From a virus, in IMG/VR virus record IMGVR_UViG_3300021365_001427, positions 1-20,380 of that record: 20,380 nucleotides of DNA; one strand, given 5' to 3'. Both the position numbers and the translations under genes were made by a program. Under the pieces are notes generated by a model, which ran no database searches, had not been told where the DNA came from, and worked only from the letters and a program-made list of their open reading frames with translations. This document shows, in pieces, positions 13,959-20,380 of the stretch. Each line of letters begins with the position of its first letter. Position 1 is the first letter of the stretch.

Positions 13959-14574
13959 TTTTTACCTTGCGAATCCATCTGTAACAACCCGGAACTGCTG
14001 GATATTGATTCCAGACGTTAAAGTCATCTTGTAATGTTTGTTCATTGATATATTCTGCGTTCTCGTCTTGTATACTCCACTCTGGAAATACATTAAACTT
14101 TAATTCTGGAATAGTATTAACTAACTTGTTAAGACCCAATGGTCCAAATGTAATACACATTCCCCAGGCACTTCCTAGTATAATCCAATCTTGTACAGTT
14201 GGCCAATTCTTTTGCACATGATTGCGAAATGTATCAACACTACTTAGATGAACAGTAGACTCAGTGAAAATTTTATCATGCAAGTGTTGATCTGTTTTTT
14301 CGTGTCCAGCACAGTTTATTAAATCTGATAGCACTTTTTGATCTTTGTTTGTCCAAAGATACTGATTTAATGTATTGTACACACTTTTATCTTGATAGTC
14401 AAGTTGTAAATTGTTACAACAATTTACCACAGCACCAATATTAAAGAGTTTCAGTTGTTCAACTGCACGTTTATAAAATGGCCGATTTGTAGGAACATCC
14501 CAGCAATCGATACACAATAGACCCCAAACATTGGGTGCTTTATGCCAGTCATGTATGTATCGATTGTCAATCAC
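13939..14574 (-). CDS. Unknown protein between clamp and dpdA
   Basis: A 211-residue protein that I do not recognise. It starts at a GTG (14572-14574) that overlaps the clamp stop as TAGTG; no nearby ATG is in frame, so coupled translation from the clamp gene supports this start. It has a hydrophobic strand V-W-G-L-L-C-I-D-C-W-D (16-26), a helix, then I-G-A-V-V-N-C-C-N-N (47-56), and later W-I-I-L-G-S-A-W-G-M-C-I (130-141), an alternating pattern like a small Rossmann-type alpha/beta domain. Seven cysteines are present without a metal-site spacing. It overlaps dpdA by 20 bases, so a link to base modification or replication is suggested by position only. Confidence 0.75.
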   Translation of the reverse strand: MIDNRYIHDWHKAPNVWGLLCIDCWDVPTNRPFYKRAVEQLKLFNIGAVVNCCNNLQLDYQDKSVYNTLNQYLWTNKDQKVLSDLINCAGHEKTDQHLHDKIFTESTVHLSSVDTFRNHVQKNWPTVQDWIILGSAWGMCITFGPLGLNKLVNTIPELKFNVFPEWSIQDENAEYINEQTLQDDFNVWNQYPAVPGCYRWIRKVKNELQTR

Positions 14575-15305
14575 TACTTGCTCTGAGCAGGCAAAATATA
14601 GTTGTATACAGCAATGCCGCTATCAACTGTGATCTTTGTTGCACCTTCATCTGAGATGCGTACTGTTTTATCACCAGTCAAATTCATGATTGCAATAAAT
14701 TGCTGTACTGGCCAACTCCAAGTGCGTGTTAGTTTGCCTGCTACATCATGCTGAAACACAAAGTCACCAGCGTGTGTGCTGTGATCGCCAAACAAGAACT
14801 TCAAGTTACCATCTTCAGTTTTGGTCTGGAATGTTGTTTCTTCTGCATTTGCTTGTGCTTGCATCTTGAGACGCATAATGCTAGCAGTTGTAGGTTCAAA
14901 CTCCACAGTCCAGTTAACGTCTTTCATCTTGACAGTTTTCAGCTTTTCAGAAACAATTTCACTTACCATAAAGCGATAGTCGTTTTTAAAGTCTCCGGCA
15001 GCATTCTTAAAATGCAATCCAACTGCTGCCTGTTCGCCGTTGCGCTCCTGTCGTGTTACAGAGATATCAGCACCTTCTCGATATTCTCCAATGTTAAGAA
15101 GAATTTTTAGTTTAGCCAAGTTAGGCATACCAAATGTACCCATAAACTCAGCTACTGGTGTATGGAATTTTGCGTTCAACACAACACTTTTGTCTTCTGC
15201 TAGACCATCAATGTTTGTTTCTTTGTCTGTGCCTGTAATTTTAATAAGGTCGATACAGCCCAAATCATAGCTGTGTTCAACCAAGTCTAGTAGATAGTCT
15301 CTCAT
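14574..15305 (-). CDS. 45: Sliding clamp, gp45-like DNA polymerase processivity factor
   Basis: A 243-residue clamp subunit; T4 gp45 has 228. The first half has L-N-A-K-F-H-T-P-V-A-E-F and L-K-I-L-L-N-I-G-E-Y, and the second half has V-E-F-E-P-T-T-A-S-I-M-R-L-K-M-Q followed by a run of short strands, consistent with two PCNA-type repeats. The end, Y-N-Y-I-L-P-A, fits the last strand. The protein would form a trimeric ring that holds gp43 on DNA and in T4-like phages also links replication to late transcription. The clamp loader genes 44 and 62, which neighbour gene 45 in T4, are not in the window. A strong ribosome site, AGGAGA, precedes the ATG. Confidence 0.85.
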   Translation of the reverse strand: MRDYLLDLVEHSYDLGCIDLIKITGTDKETNIDGLAEDKSVVLNAKFHTPVAEFMGTFGMPNLAKLKILLNIGEYREGADISVTRQERNGEQAAVGLHFKNAAGDFKNDYRFMVSEIVSEKLKTVKMKDVNWTVEFEPTTASIMRLKMQAQANAEETTFQTKTEDGNLKFLFGDHSTHAGDFVFQHDVAGKLTRTWSWPVQQFIAIMNLTGDKTVRISDEGATKITVDSGIAVYNYILPAQSK

Positions 15306-15324
15306 TTAGTTTTCTCCTAAGTGT

Positions 15325-16269
15325 TTAAAAATGTTTAATTGCAGCCAGGCTTTGTCCACCTTTTAGACTGCTAAGTGTTCCTGGGCGTTGTATTTCTAAC
15401 CAACTTACGTTGTTATCCATGTCAAAACTGGCAAGTATCTTGAATCCTATCTTGGCACATGCATCTTTAATTAAGTGTCCTGGAGTATAAGTGTAATACG
15501 AATTTTCAAAGTTGTCAACTCCAATTGGATAATCGCAGTTGTTAAAGGTAAAAATAGCCACACCGCCTGGTCTTAATGCATGCATCAACCCAGATAGATA
15601 TTTTTCAATCAGTCTAATTGGTCTAAAGTTAAAATAGTCAACTGCAACAGCAACTCCAAATTGTCCAGCTGGCAGCACACCAAGAGGGTTATTGGCAGTC
15701 TCATCAACTGCATAGTATCTTAAACGTCGTTGATAATCCGGTGTCCACATTTTTTTAACTTCAACAAACATATCGTCGTGTTCATCGAGCAAGTAAAGCG
15801 GATCAAGATCAACTAATTTTCCAGTAACATCGCCTAGTCCAGGATTAAGTTGCAACCCTGGATATTTCCATTCTGTGTAGTTGCCCACACGACCAAGAAA
15901 AAAGTCTCTAGTTTCTGGTTCATATAGCAAGTTTTTAAATCTATTTCGATCTAGCTTGTATGCATACTCATCATTGAGGCCTTCTTCATAGATTTTTTCA
16001 CTTTTTTCAAAGTAAGGTTTTTCAATAGTATCAAAAAAATAGTTAATTTGAAATTTAAATTCGTCAATGTCTTTTTGCATTCCAACAAGATTGTCTAATA
16101 TGGTTTTCTCTCGCATTTGAATGCAGTATTTGAGGTTGTTAAAGTCGATATTTTGAACATCTAGGTCTTCACTGACTCTGCTCAATAATTCTTCAATGTT
16201 GGCGTGAGCATGTTTTACACTCAAACCGTTTACCATTTCTTTGTATGTCAGTAACTTGCTTAACTTCAT
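15325..16269 (-). CDS. SAM-dependent methyltransferase-like protein
   Basis: A 314-residue protein. The C-terminal part fits the late strands of a class I methyltransferase: F-G-V-A-V-A-V-D-Y-F-N-F (206-217), a helix, then A-L-R-P-G-G-V-A-I-F-T-F-N-N (234-247), which is the common strand-five L-x-P-G-G motif. L-Y-L-L-D-E-H-D-D (176-184) may be the SAM-ribose acidic strand. The typical G-x-G-x-G loop is not clear. The first 110 residues are helical and charged. The gene starts in a TAATG overlap with the DNA polymerase and lies just before the clamp, an unusual insertion between 43 and 45. Substrate unknown; DNA or a small molecule are both open. Confidence 0.6.
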   Translation of the reverse strand: MKLSKLLTYKEMVNGLSVKHAHANIEELLSRVSEDLDVQNIDFNNLKYCIQMREKTILDNLVGMQKDIDEFKFQINYFFDTIEKPYFEKSEKIYEEGLNDEYAYKLDRNRFKNLLYEPETRDFFLGRVGNYTEWKYPGLQLNPGLGDVTGKLVDLDPLYLLDEHDDMFVEVKKMWTPDYQRRLRYYAVDETANNPLGVLPAGQFGVAVAVDYFNFRPIRLIEKYLSGLMHALRPGGVAIFTFNNCDYPIGVDNFENSYYTYTPGHLIKDACAKIGFKILASFDMDNNVSWLEIQRPGTLSSLKGGQSLAAIKHF

Positions 16270-18929
16270 TATTCAAACTCAAACAAACTGCTAAAGGTAT
16301 TGGTGGTGTTTGTTTCTTGTGCTAGATCCCATGCTAGAACGTGCAGCAAATTGTCAATCTTTTGATCTACCACAGTTGCCTCCATTGCTGCATCATCGAA
16401 AGGCAAGTCTTTGAACCATTGTGGAATGTGTAGTTCATCTGTGGGATAGCCAATTGAGGTCCAGTTAAGAGGATTTGATTTGAGTTTGCACACAATGGTT
16501 TTCATACCATCAATGATGCTTTGTGAATAGTTATCACTGTTCATCTTCTTCATTGAATTCCAGTTCATAGCTGCTCTAACATGCCCAGGCATGTTGGCTC
16601 TTCCCAGCTTCTTCTCTTCGGCACTGTACTTGGTCAAGTTGTTAACACGTTTAGGTGAACCTTTTTCCCACGCTGGACGTTCTTTGAAGTCATACTTAAA
16701 GCTCTTGATCATCTCAATGATCTCTTCACGCCCTGCACCGGCAAGCACACGAGTTAGCAGTGTCATCAAGAACTTTTGGATTACAACTGGCGTGTCTGAG
16801 CGTTTCAAATCCAAGCCCATTGCCTTGATCTTGCCTTGTTTGCCTTCGACATCAAGTCGTTTGCCTTCAAGATCAAAAATGTTGATTGCATAACGCTTCT
16901 TGGTAATAAACAAGCCTCTGTCTGCAATACTTTCTCTGCCGCCTTTGATGATCACGCCGTTTGATCTTGGAACGTGAAATGCCTGTTCCATAAACGCTGG
17001 CCAACTGTCGTTTAACTGATCACTGATAGCATCATACAGTTGTATGCAAATCTCTTTGTTCCACTCCATGTTGCCTGCTTCTACGTCCTTCTTGACAATA
17101 GGCCATGCACTGAAGTACACACTATCAGTATCGCCATAGATTACAGCATCACCAACGTGATCATATGTTCCTGTGATACATTCATTTACAAAACTGTCCA
17201 TGTGATGTGCAATAGCTCTACCAGTTAGTGTTGTGCTTTGCCCAATGCGCTTGTCAAAAAACCTACAACCTGGATTAAGGATAGCACCATACAAGCTATT
17301 TAGATTGATCTTCTTGACCAGCTGACGTTTATCTAGAAACTCACGTTCATCTAGGTCGGTTGATGCACGAAGTTTTGCTTGAATTTCTTGACGTTCTCTA
17401 TACCAACGTGCAAGCAAACCAGGAACAACACCTTCTTTTTCGTATGTAAAGATAGTACCGTTTGCGCTCAGTATCCAAGGTTGATTGCTGTCAAACACAA
17501 TCTTCCAAATCTCTGCTGCACTGTGTACTGTTTCGTCGCCGTTTTCCCAGTCAATTGTGATCTCAGTGCCAACTTCCTGTTTCATAACGGCAGTGTATTC
17601 CAGTGTGCCAAACAGGCCTTCCCACGCCATTGCAAATGAACTTTTGTTTGCAACTTTATCCTTGATATAACGATCAGTCATAATTGGACGCAGTTGTCCA
17701 ATGATTGTTTCATTGCCCATGTTGAGCGCACGAATAGCACTAGGATACAGACTGTTGATGTCAATGGCGCCAATCCAGTCGTGCAATCCCTTCTTGGGAT
17801 ATGCAACATACGCACCTGCCGCTGCTGTGTCTTCGTCTGTTAAGCGTTCTCGTCGGTTGGGAACAACTAGTCCTTGTTCATGTGCTTCATTGATAATTGC
17901 TTGTTCTGTAACTGCTACAGCACCCATTGTGGTTTGTAGTAGCACAGTGTTTGCATGTGCCAATTCATTTGCCAGTGCAAGAAAACGCAGTTTCTTGTCC
18001 AGCTTGTCTAGCAAAAGTGTATCTTGTCTGTTGTATTCAATGAACGTTTTAAAGTTGTGATTGTACAGGTGATCCAGTGTGCCTTCATAAGCAGTCTTAC
18101 GCTCATCAAGTTCATATTCACCAATTGCATCCAAACTGTAACTGTGCCGCTCTTCATAGGTGTACTTGCGATACAGTTGCATGTAATCCATATGCACTCT
18201 GCCAATAAGATCGAATGTGATATTTTCAGCACCAAAGCGTTCAAATGTGCGCTTCTTGGGCAGTTGACTCCACAAACAAAAGCGTCTTGTGTCGTCTTTG
18301 CTCAATACTCTTGCCACTCTGTTAACAGTATAAGGAATATCATAACCCTCACTGTTCCAACCACTTAGTACATCCGCATCTTCAATGAGATCCAAGAACA
18401 CACCAAGCATCTCTTCTTCGCGTTCGAACAACATGGTGTTTTCAAATTGATCGCAGATTTCTTGTGCTGTTTCCCAGCTCATGTTCTTGGGAGGAATAAC
18501 CAGTGTAACCAGTTGTTCCATCCATTGCAAGTAAACAGATATAGCAGTAATTGCATTGAACGGATCGTTGGTTGGTGAATAGCCGCGCACTGGATCAAAG
18601 TCAACTTCAATATCAAAGAACGCTGTTTGCAATTTGGGTGCAACGTCATCTTTGTAGTTTTCTTCAAAACAGCGAAACACTGGATTGATATCACTTTCAA
18701 AGATCTGTTTGCCCGATTGCAGTCGCAGTTCTTTGCGGAACTCTTTGTTGTTCCGACTGCTAAATCGACTCACTGGTGAGCCATATATGCTTTTGTGTTT
18801 GCCGCGAGGATCCGCATAGTAAAACACATAGCTGGCAGGGTATTCACGATACTCGCGCCTGCCGTCTACACGTTCTACTACATGGATACGATCTTTGTCT
18901 CTGTCAAATAGAGCGTCAACATAACTCAT
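16269..18929 (-). CDS. 43: Family B DNA polymerase, gp43-like
   Basis: At 886 residues this is close to the 898 of T4 gp43 and is complete. The 3'-5' exonuclease has Exo I F-F-D-I-E-V-D (D106, E108), Exo II L-S-G-W-N-S-E-G-Y-D (188-197) and Exo III Y-N-R-Q-D-T (299-304). The polymerase has motif A D-I-N-S-L-Y-P-S (D390), motif B K-K-I-N-L-N-S-L-Y-G (539-548) and motif C Y-G-D-T-D-S (D600, D602). All catalytic residues are intact, so it should both extend and proofread. The last residues, F-S-S-L-F-E-F, resemble a short hydrophobic clamp-binding tail. It begins six bases after the DsbA-like gene and overlaps the methyltransferase-like gene by TAATG. Confidence 0.98.
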   Translation of the reverse strand: MSYVDALFDRDKDRIHVVERVDGRREYREYPASYVFYYADPRGKHKSIYGSPVSRFSSRNNKEFRKELRLQSGKQIFESDINPVFRCFEENYKDDVAPKLQTAFFDIEVDFDPVRGYSPTNDPFNAITAISVYLQWMEQLVTLVIPPKNMSWETAQEICDQFENTMLFEREEEMLGVFLDLIEDADVLSGWNSEGYDIPYTVNRVARVLSKDDTRRFCLWSQLPKKRTFERFGAENITFDLIGRVHMDYMQLYRKYTYEERHSYSLDAIGEYELDERKTAYEGTLDHLYNHNFKTFIEYNRQDTLLLDKLDKKLRFLALANELAHANTVLLQTTMGAVAVTEQAIINEAHEQGLVVPNRRERLTDEDTAAAGAYVAYPKKGLHDWIGAIDINSLYPSAIRALNMGNETIIGQLRPIMTDRYIKDKVANKSSFAMAWEGLFGTLEYTAVMKQEVGTEITIDWENGDETVHSAAEIWKIVFDSNQPWILSANGTIFTYEKEGVVPGLLARWYRERQEIQAKLRASTDLDEREFLDKRQLVKKINLNSLYGAILNPGCRFFDKRIGQSTTLTGRAIAHHMDSFVNECITGTYDHVGDAVIYGDTDSVYFSAWPIVKKDVEAGNMEWNKEICIQLYDAISDQLNDSWPAFMEQAFHVPRSNGVIIKGGRESIADRGLFITKKRYAINIFDLEGKRLDVEGKQGKIKAMGLDLKRSDTPVVIQKFLMTLLTRVLAGAGREEIIEMIKSFKYDFKERPAWEKGSPKRVNNLTKYSAEEKKLGRANMPGHVRAAMNWNSMKKMNSDNYSQSIIDGMKTIVCKLKSNPLNWTSIGYPTDELHIPQWFKDLPFDDAAMEATVVDQKIDNLLHVLAWDLAQETNTTNTFSSLFEFE

Positions 18930-18935
18930 TTATGA

Positions 18936-19193
18936 TTATAGTGTCCGTCCAGCGGTTGTAAGGATTTCTTCAAGTAGTTCTTGATCTTCTTTTTCAGTGG
19001 TGTAACTGGCTTTGTGTGCAATGCGAATTGCTTTTTTAAGCACACTTGGCTTGATTTGCATTTCTTCTGCAATAGCTTTTACTGTGTCGGATAAGCCGGC
19101 GTTGAGTGCTTCAACTTCACTCATTACTTGCATGCCTTCATTGATAATCTGTGTTAGTTTTGCTTTGCTTTCGCTGTCAAATTGTACGGTCAT
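18936..19193 (-). CDS. dsbA: DsbA-like phage double-stranded DNA-binding protein
   Basis: An 85-residue helical protein. T4 DsbA, a late-transcription-related DNA-binding protein, has 89 residues. The two share the order of a short helix, a segment like L-N-A-G-L-S-D-T-V-K-A-I-A-E-E (30-44), then a loop and helix M-Q-I-K-P-S-V-L-K-K-A-I-R-I-A-H-K (45-61), and an acidic E-D-Q-E-L-L-E-E-I end. The match is by pattern and length, so moderate. It is the first gene of the replication unit, with an AAAGGAG ribosome site and a consensus promoter 26 bases upstream. This is not the thiol oxidase that shares the name. Confidence 0.6.
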   Translation of the reverse strand: MTVQFDSESKAKLTQIINEGMQVMSEVEALNAGLSDTVKAIAEEMQIKPSVLKKAIRIAHKASYTTEKEDQELLEEILTTAGRTL

Positions 19194-19219
19194 GTGTATA
19201 CTCCTTTTGTACAGTGCTT

Positions 19220-19248
19220 ATTATATAAGGTTTGTGCATCAGTGTCAA
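19220..19248 (-). promoter_or_regulatory. Consensus sigma-70 promoter for the replication unit
   Basis: On the minus strand TTGACA (19243-19248) and TATAAT (19220-19225) are separated by exactly 17 bases, a full match to the consensus. The leader before the DsbA-like ATG would be about 20 bases. The -35 hexamer lies in one arm of an inverted repeat at 19241-19272. Confidence 0.88.
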
Positions 19249-19272
19249 CAACATTAATGCCATATTGACACT
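19241..19272. repeat. 8-bp inverted repeat over the -35 region
   Basis: AGTGTCAA (19241-19248) and TTGACACT (19265-19272) are perfect inverted arms with a 16-base spacer. One arm covers the -35 hexamer of the replication-unit promoter. An operator for a dimeric regulator is possible. A terminator is unlikely, because the loop is long and no T run follows. Confidence 0.5.
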
Positions 19273-19281
19273 TATGGTGTA

Positions 19282-20331
19282 CTAACTGCAATAGTCTTCC
19301 AGGTTTCCGTTACGGCGCAAGTCCAATGTTGCACAATGAAGGCCGCCAGCAAGAGTCATGCCATGACGGAATTGGATCGGCACACAGTCAATTTTGTATT
19401 TTTCAAGTTCTTTCATTAGAGGCACTTGTGCGCTATCGCAGATAATAGTGCTAGGATTAACACTTAAAATATTCATTCCAATGTATGGACTACACGGCGA
19501 AATATAATCATCAACTTTTGAACCTTGCACTACACAGTCTTCGAAGTAAATTTTATCCCACTTTTCAAAAATGGCTGGACAGTTGTCTGGATTAACTCTG
19601 GTGCTGTTTAGCAATACCAATCCAGGACGTAGTGGGATAATGGTGCTATCAAAGTGTGCATAACTGTATACTTCACTGTAATGCAAACGATAGCCCATTG
19701 GCTCCAGCAAACGTTTTAGCCAGCGGAATCCTTTGATGTTGCCTGAGTTTGAAATTTGGTACAGTAGATCTTTTCCTACTTTAACAATGTTTGGAGCATC
19801 AAACAAAATTTCTAGATCTTTGAGCGTAGGCTTACCATCAATGTTATCAAACTGATAGTTGTCGTCTAACAGCCTAGGCTTTGGTGCAGCAAACCATAAT
19901 GCGCCATCATCAAATGCTTCATAGAAGATATCTTCATACAGTCTTGTTTCAAAGTATCTTGCTCTGGTTGGACTTGGTGTTTCAATTAACATATCACCAA
20001 GTGGCAATACAACATCTCTTGGGCACCAGCTATACCAACCTTGGCTTTTCCAGTCTGGTGTACTAAATTCTTTGCTATGATCAATCTTTTTTGGACGGTG
20101 TACAATTACACCCATTTTTTTAAGCGTATCTGCTAATCCATCAGCGTCTTCATTGGCTTCTTCAATAACCCAACTAGGATAAGGACCTTCCATGTGTTCA
20201 ATTTCTTTGATTGAATATGGCGCATAACTGAAACTGCGTGTGCTAATGTCCATGCTTACACGACTGTGATGTGCATGTCCAACAATTACTTCTTCCAATG
20301 GATCCCAATGGTTGTGTGTATTAACTTTCAT
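19282..20331 (-). CDS. Amidinotransferase (arginine:glycine amidinotransferase-like)
   Basis: Read from the ATG at 20329-20331 the protein has 349 residues; an upstream in-frame GTG at 20373 is less likely because AAAGAG lies just before the ATG. The guanidino-group-modifying fold is clear: D-A-P-N-I-V-K-V-G-K-D-L (about 176-187), the histidine region A-H-F-D-S-T-I-I-P-L-R-P-G (about 243-255) and the nucleophile C333 in G-G-L-H-C. The D-L-R-R-N-G-N-L end parallels animal AGAT. Such enzymes move an amidino group from arginine to an amine. The acceptor here is unknown: glycine, a polyamine or a modified base are candidates. It is read from outside the window and lies before the replication promoter. 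Confidence 0.88.
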   Translation of the reverse strand: MKVNTHNHWDPLEEVIVGHAHHSRVSMDISTRSFSYAPYSIKEIEHMEGPYPSWVIEEANEDADGLADTLKKMGVIVHRPKKIDHSKEFSTPDWKSQGWYSWCPRDVVLPLGDMLIETPSPTRARYFETRLYEDIFYEAFDDGALWFAAPKPRLLDDNYQFDNIDGKPTLKDLEILFDAPNIVKVGKDLLYQISNSGNIKGFRWLKRLLEPMGYRLHYSEVYSYAHFDSTIIPLRPGLVLLNSTRVNPDNCPAIFEKWDKIYFEDCVVQGSKVDDYISPCSPYIGMNILSVNPSTIICDSAQVPLMKELEKYKIDCVPIQFRHGMTLAGGLHCATLDLRRNGNLEDYCS

Positions 20332-20380
20332 AATGGCTCTTTCTGTTTGTTGCTGGGTATTTAACTTTTGCACAAGTCGT

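Noticed and set aside
20332-20380. Possible T4-type late promoter (TTAAATA) ahead of the amidinotransferase
   Set aside because: The match is partial and the region is cut by the window edge, so it cannot be judged.

Overview
This window looks like an early/middle-gene segment of a T4-like myovirus, most plausibly a marine one infecting a cyanobacterium, a SAR11-type cell or a related host. Evidence: every convincing gene lies on the minus strand, genes are packed with ATGA or TAATG junctions, and the rightmost unit holds a complete gp43-type family B DNA polymerase and a gp45-type sliding clamp beside a DsbA-like protein. ClpP, a DUF465 protein, FolE, QueD and QueE are typical auxiliary genes of marine T4-like phages. 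The host assignment is inference. I see no tRNA, rRNA, CRISPR, insertion sequence or convincing intrinsic terminator, and no gene-free stretch longer than about 75 bases.

Transcription runs right to left. Four sigma-70-type promoters, all with 17-bp spacers, divide the window. (0) The right edge carries an amidinotransferase read from outside. (1) The promoter at 19220-19248 drives the replication unit: DsbA-like, DNA polymerase, methyltransferase-like, clamp, an unknown, and a DpdA-like DNA transglycosylase. (2) The promoter at 12420-12448, lying in the 3' end of dpdA, drives DUF465, an unknown, a T-fold (6-PTPS-like) protein, a small basic-tailed protein, a GT-B glycosyltransferase, a GalE-type epimerase and a PLP aminotransferase-like protein. 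(3) The promoter at 7898-7926 drives folE, a BMP-family periplasmic binding protein, an Fe(II)/2-oxoglutarate oxygenase broken by an in-frame stop, and a DUF3820-like protein. (4) The promoter at 4717-4745 drives a HIT protein, a very acidic unknown, queD, clpP, a GT-A glycosyltransferase, a phosphoribosyltransferase, queE, and the start of an SGNH-like gene cut by the left edge.

The main theme is 7-deazaguanine DNA modification. FolE, QueD and QueE would convert GTP to 7-carboxy-7-deazaguanine, and DpdA would exchange a deazaguanine base for guanine in phage DNA. Placing dpdA in the polymerase/clamp operon suggests modification tied to replication. No QueC is present in the window, so the final base cannot be decided here. 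Around this core sit sugar, amino-transfer, amidino-transfer and oxygenase genes that could decorate the base or the virion, plus a binding protein and a phosphoribosyltransferase that could feed purines.

Two genes appear broken: queE loses its conserved 22-residue tail to a one-base frame change, and the oxygenase has an in-frame TAA. Either may be a real lesion, recoding or a sequence error.
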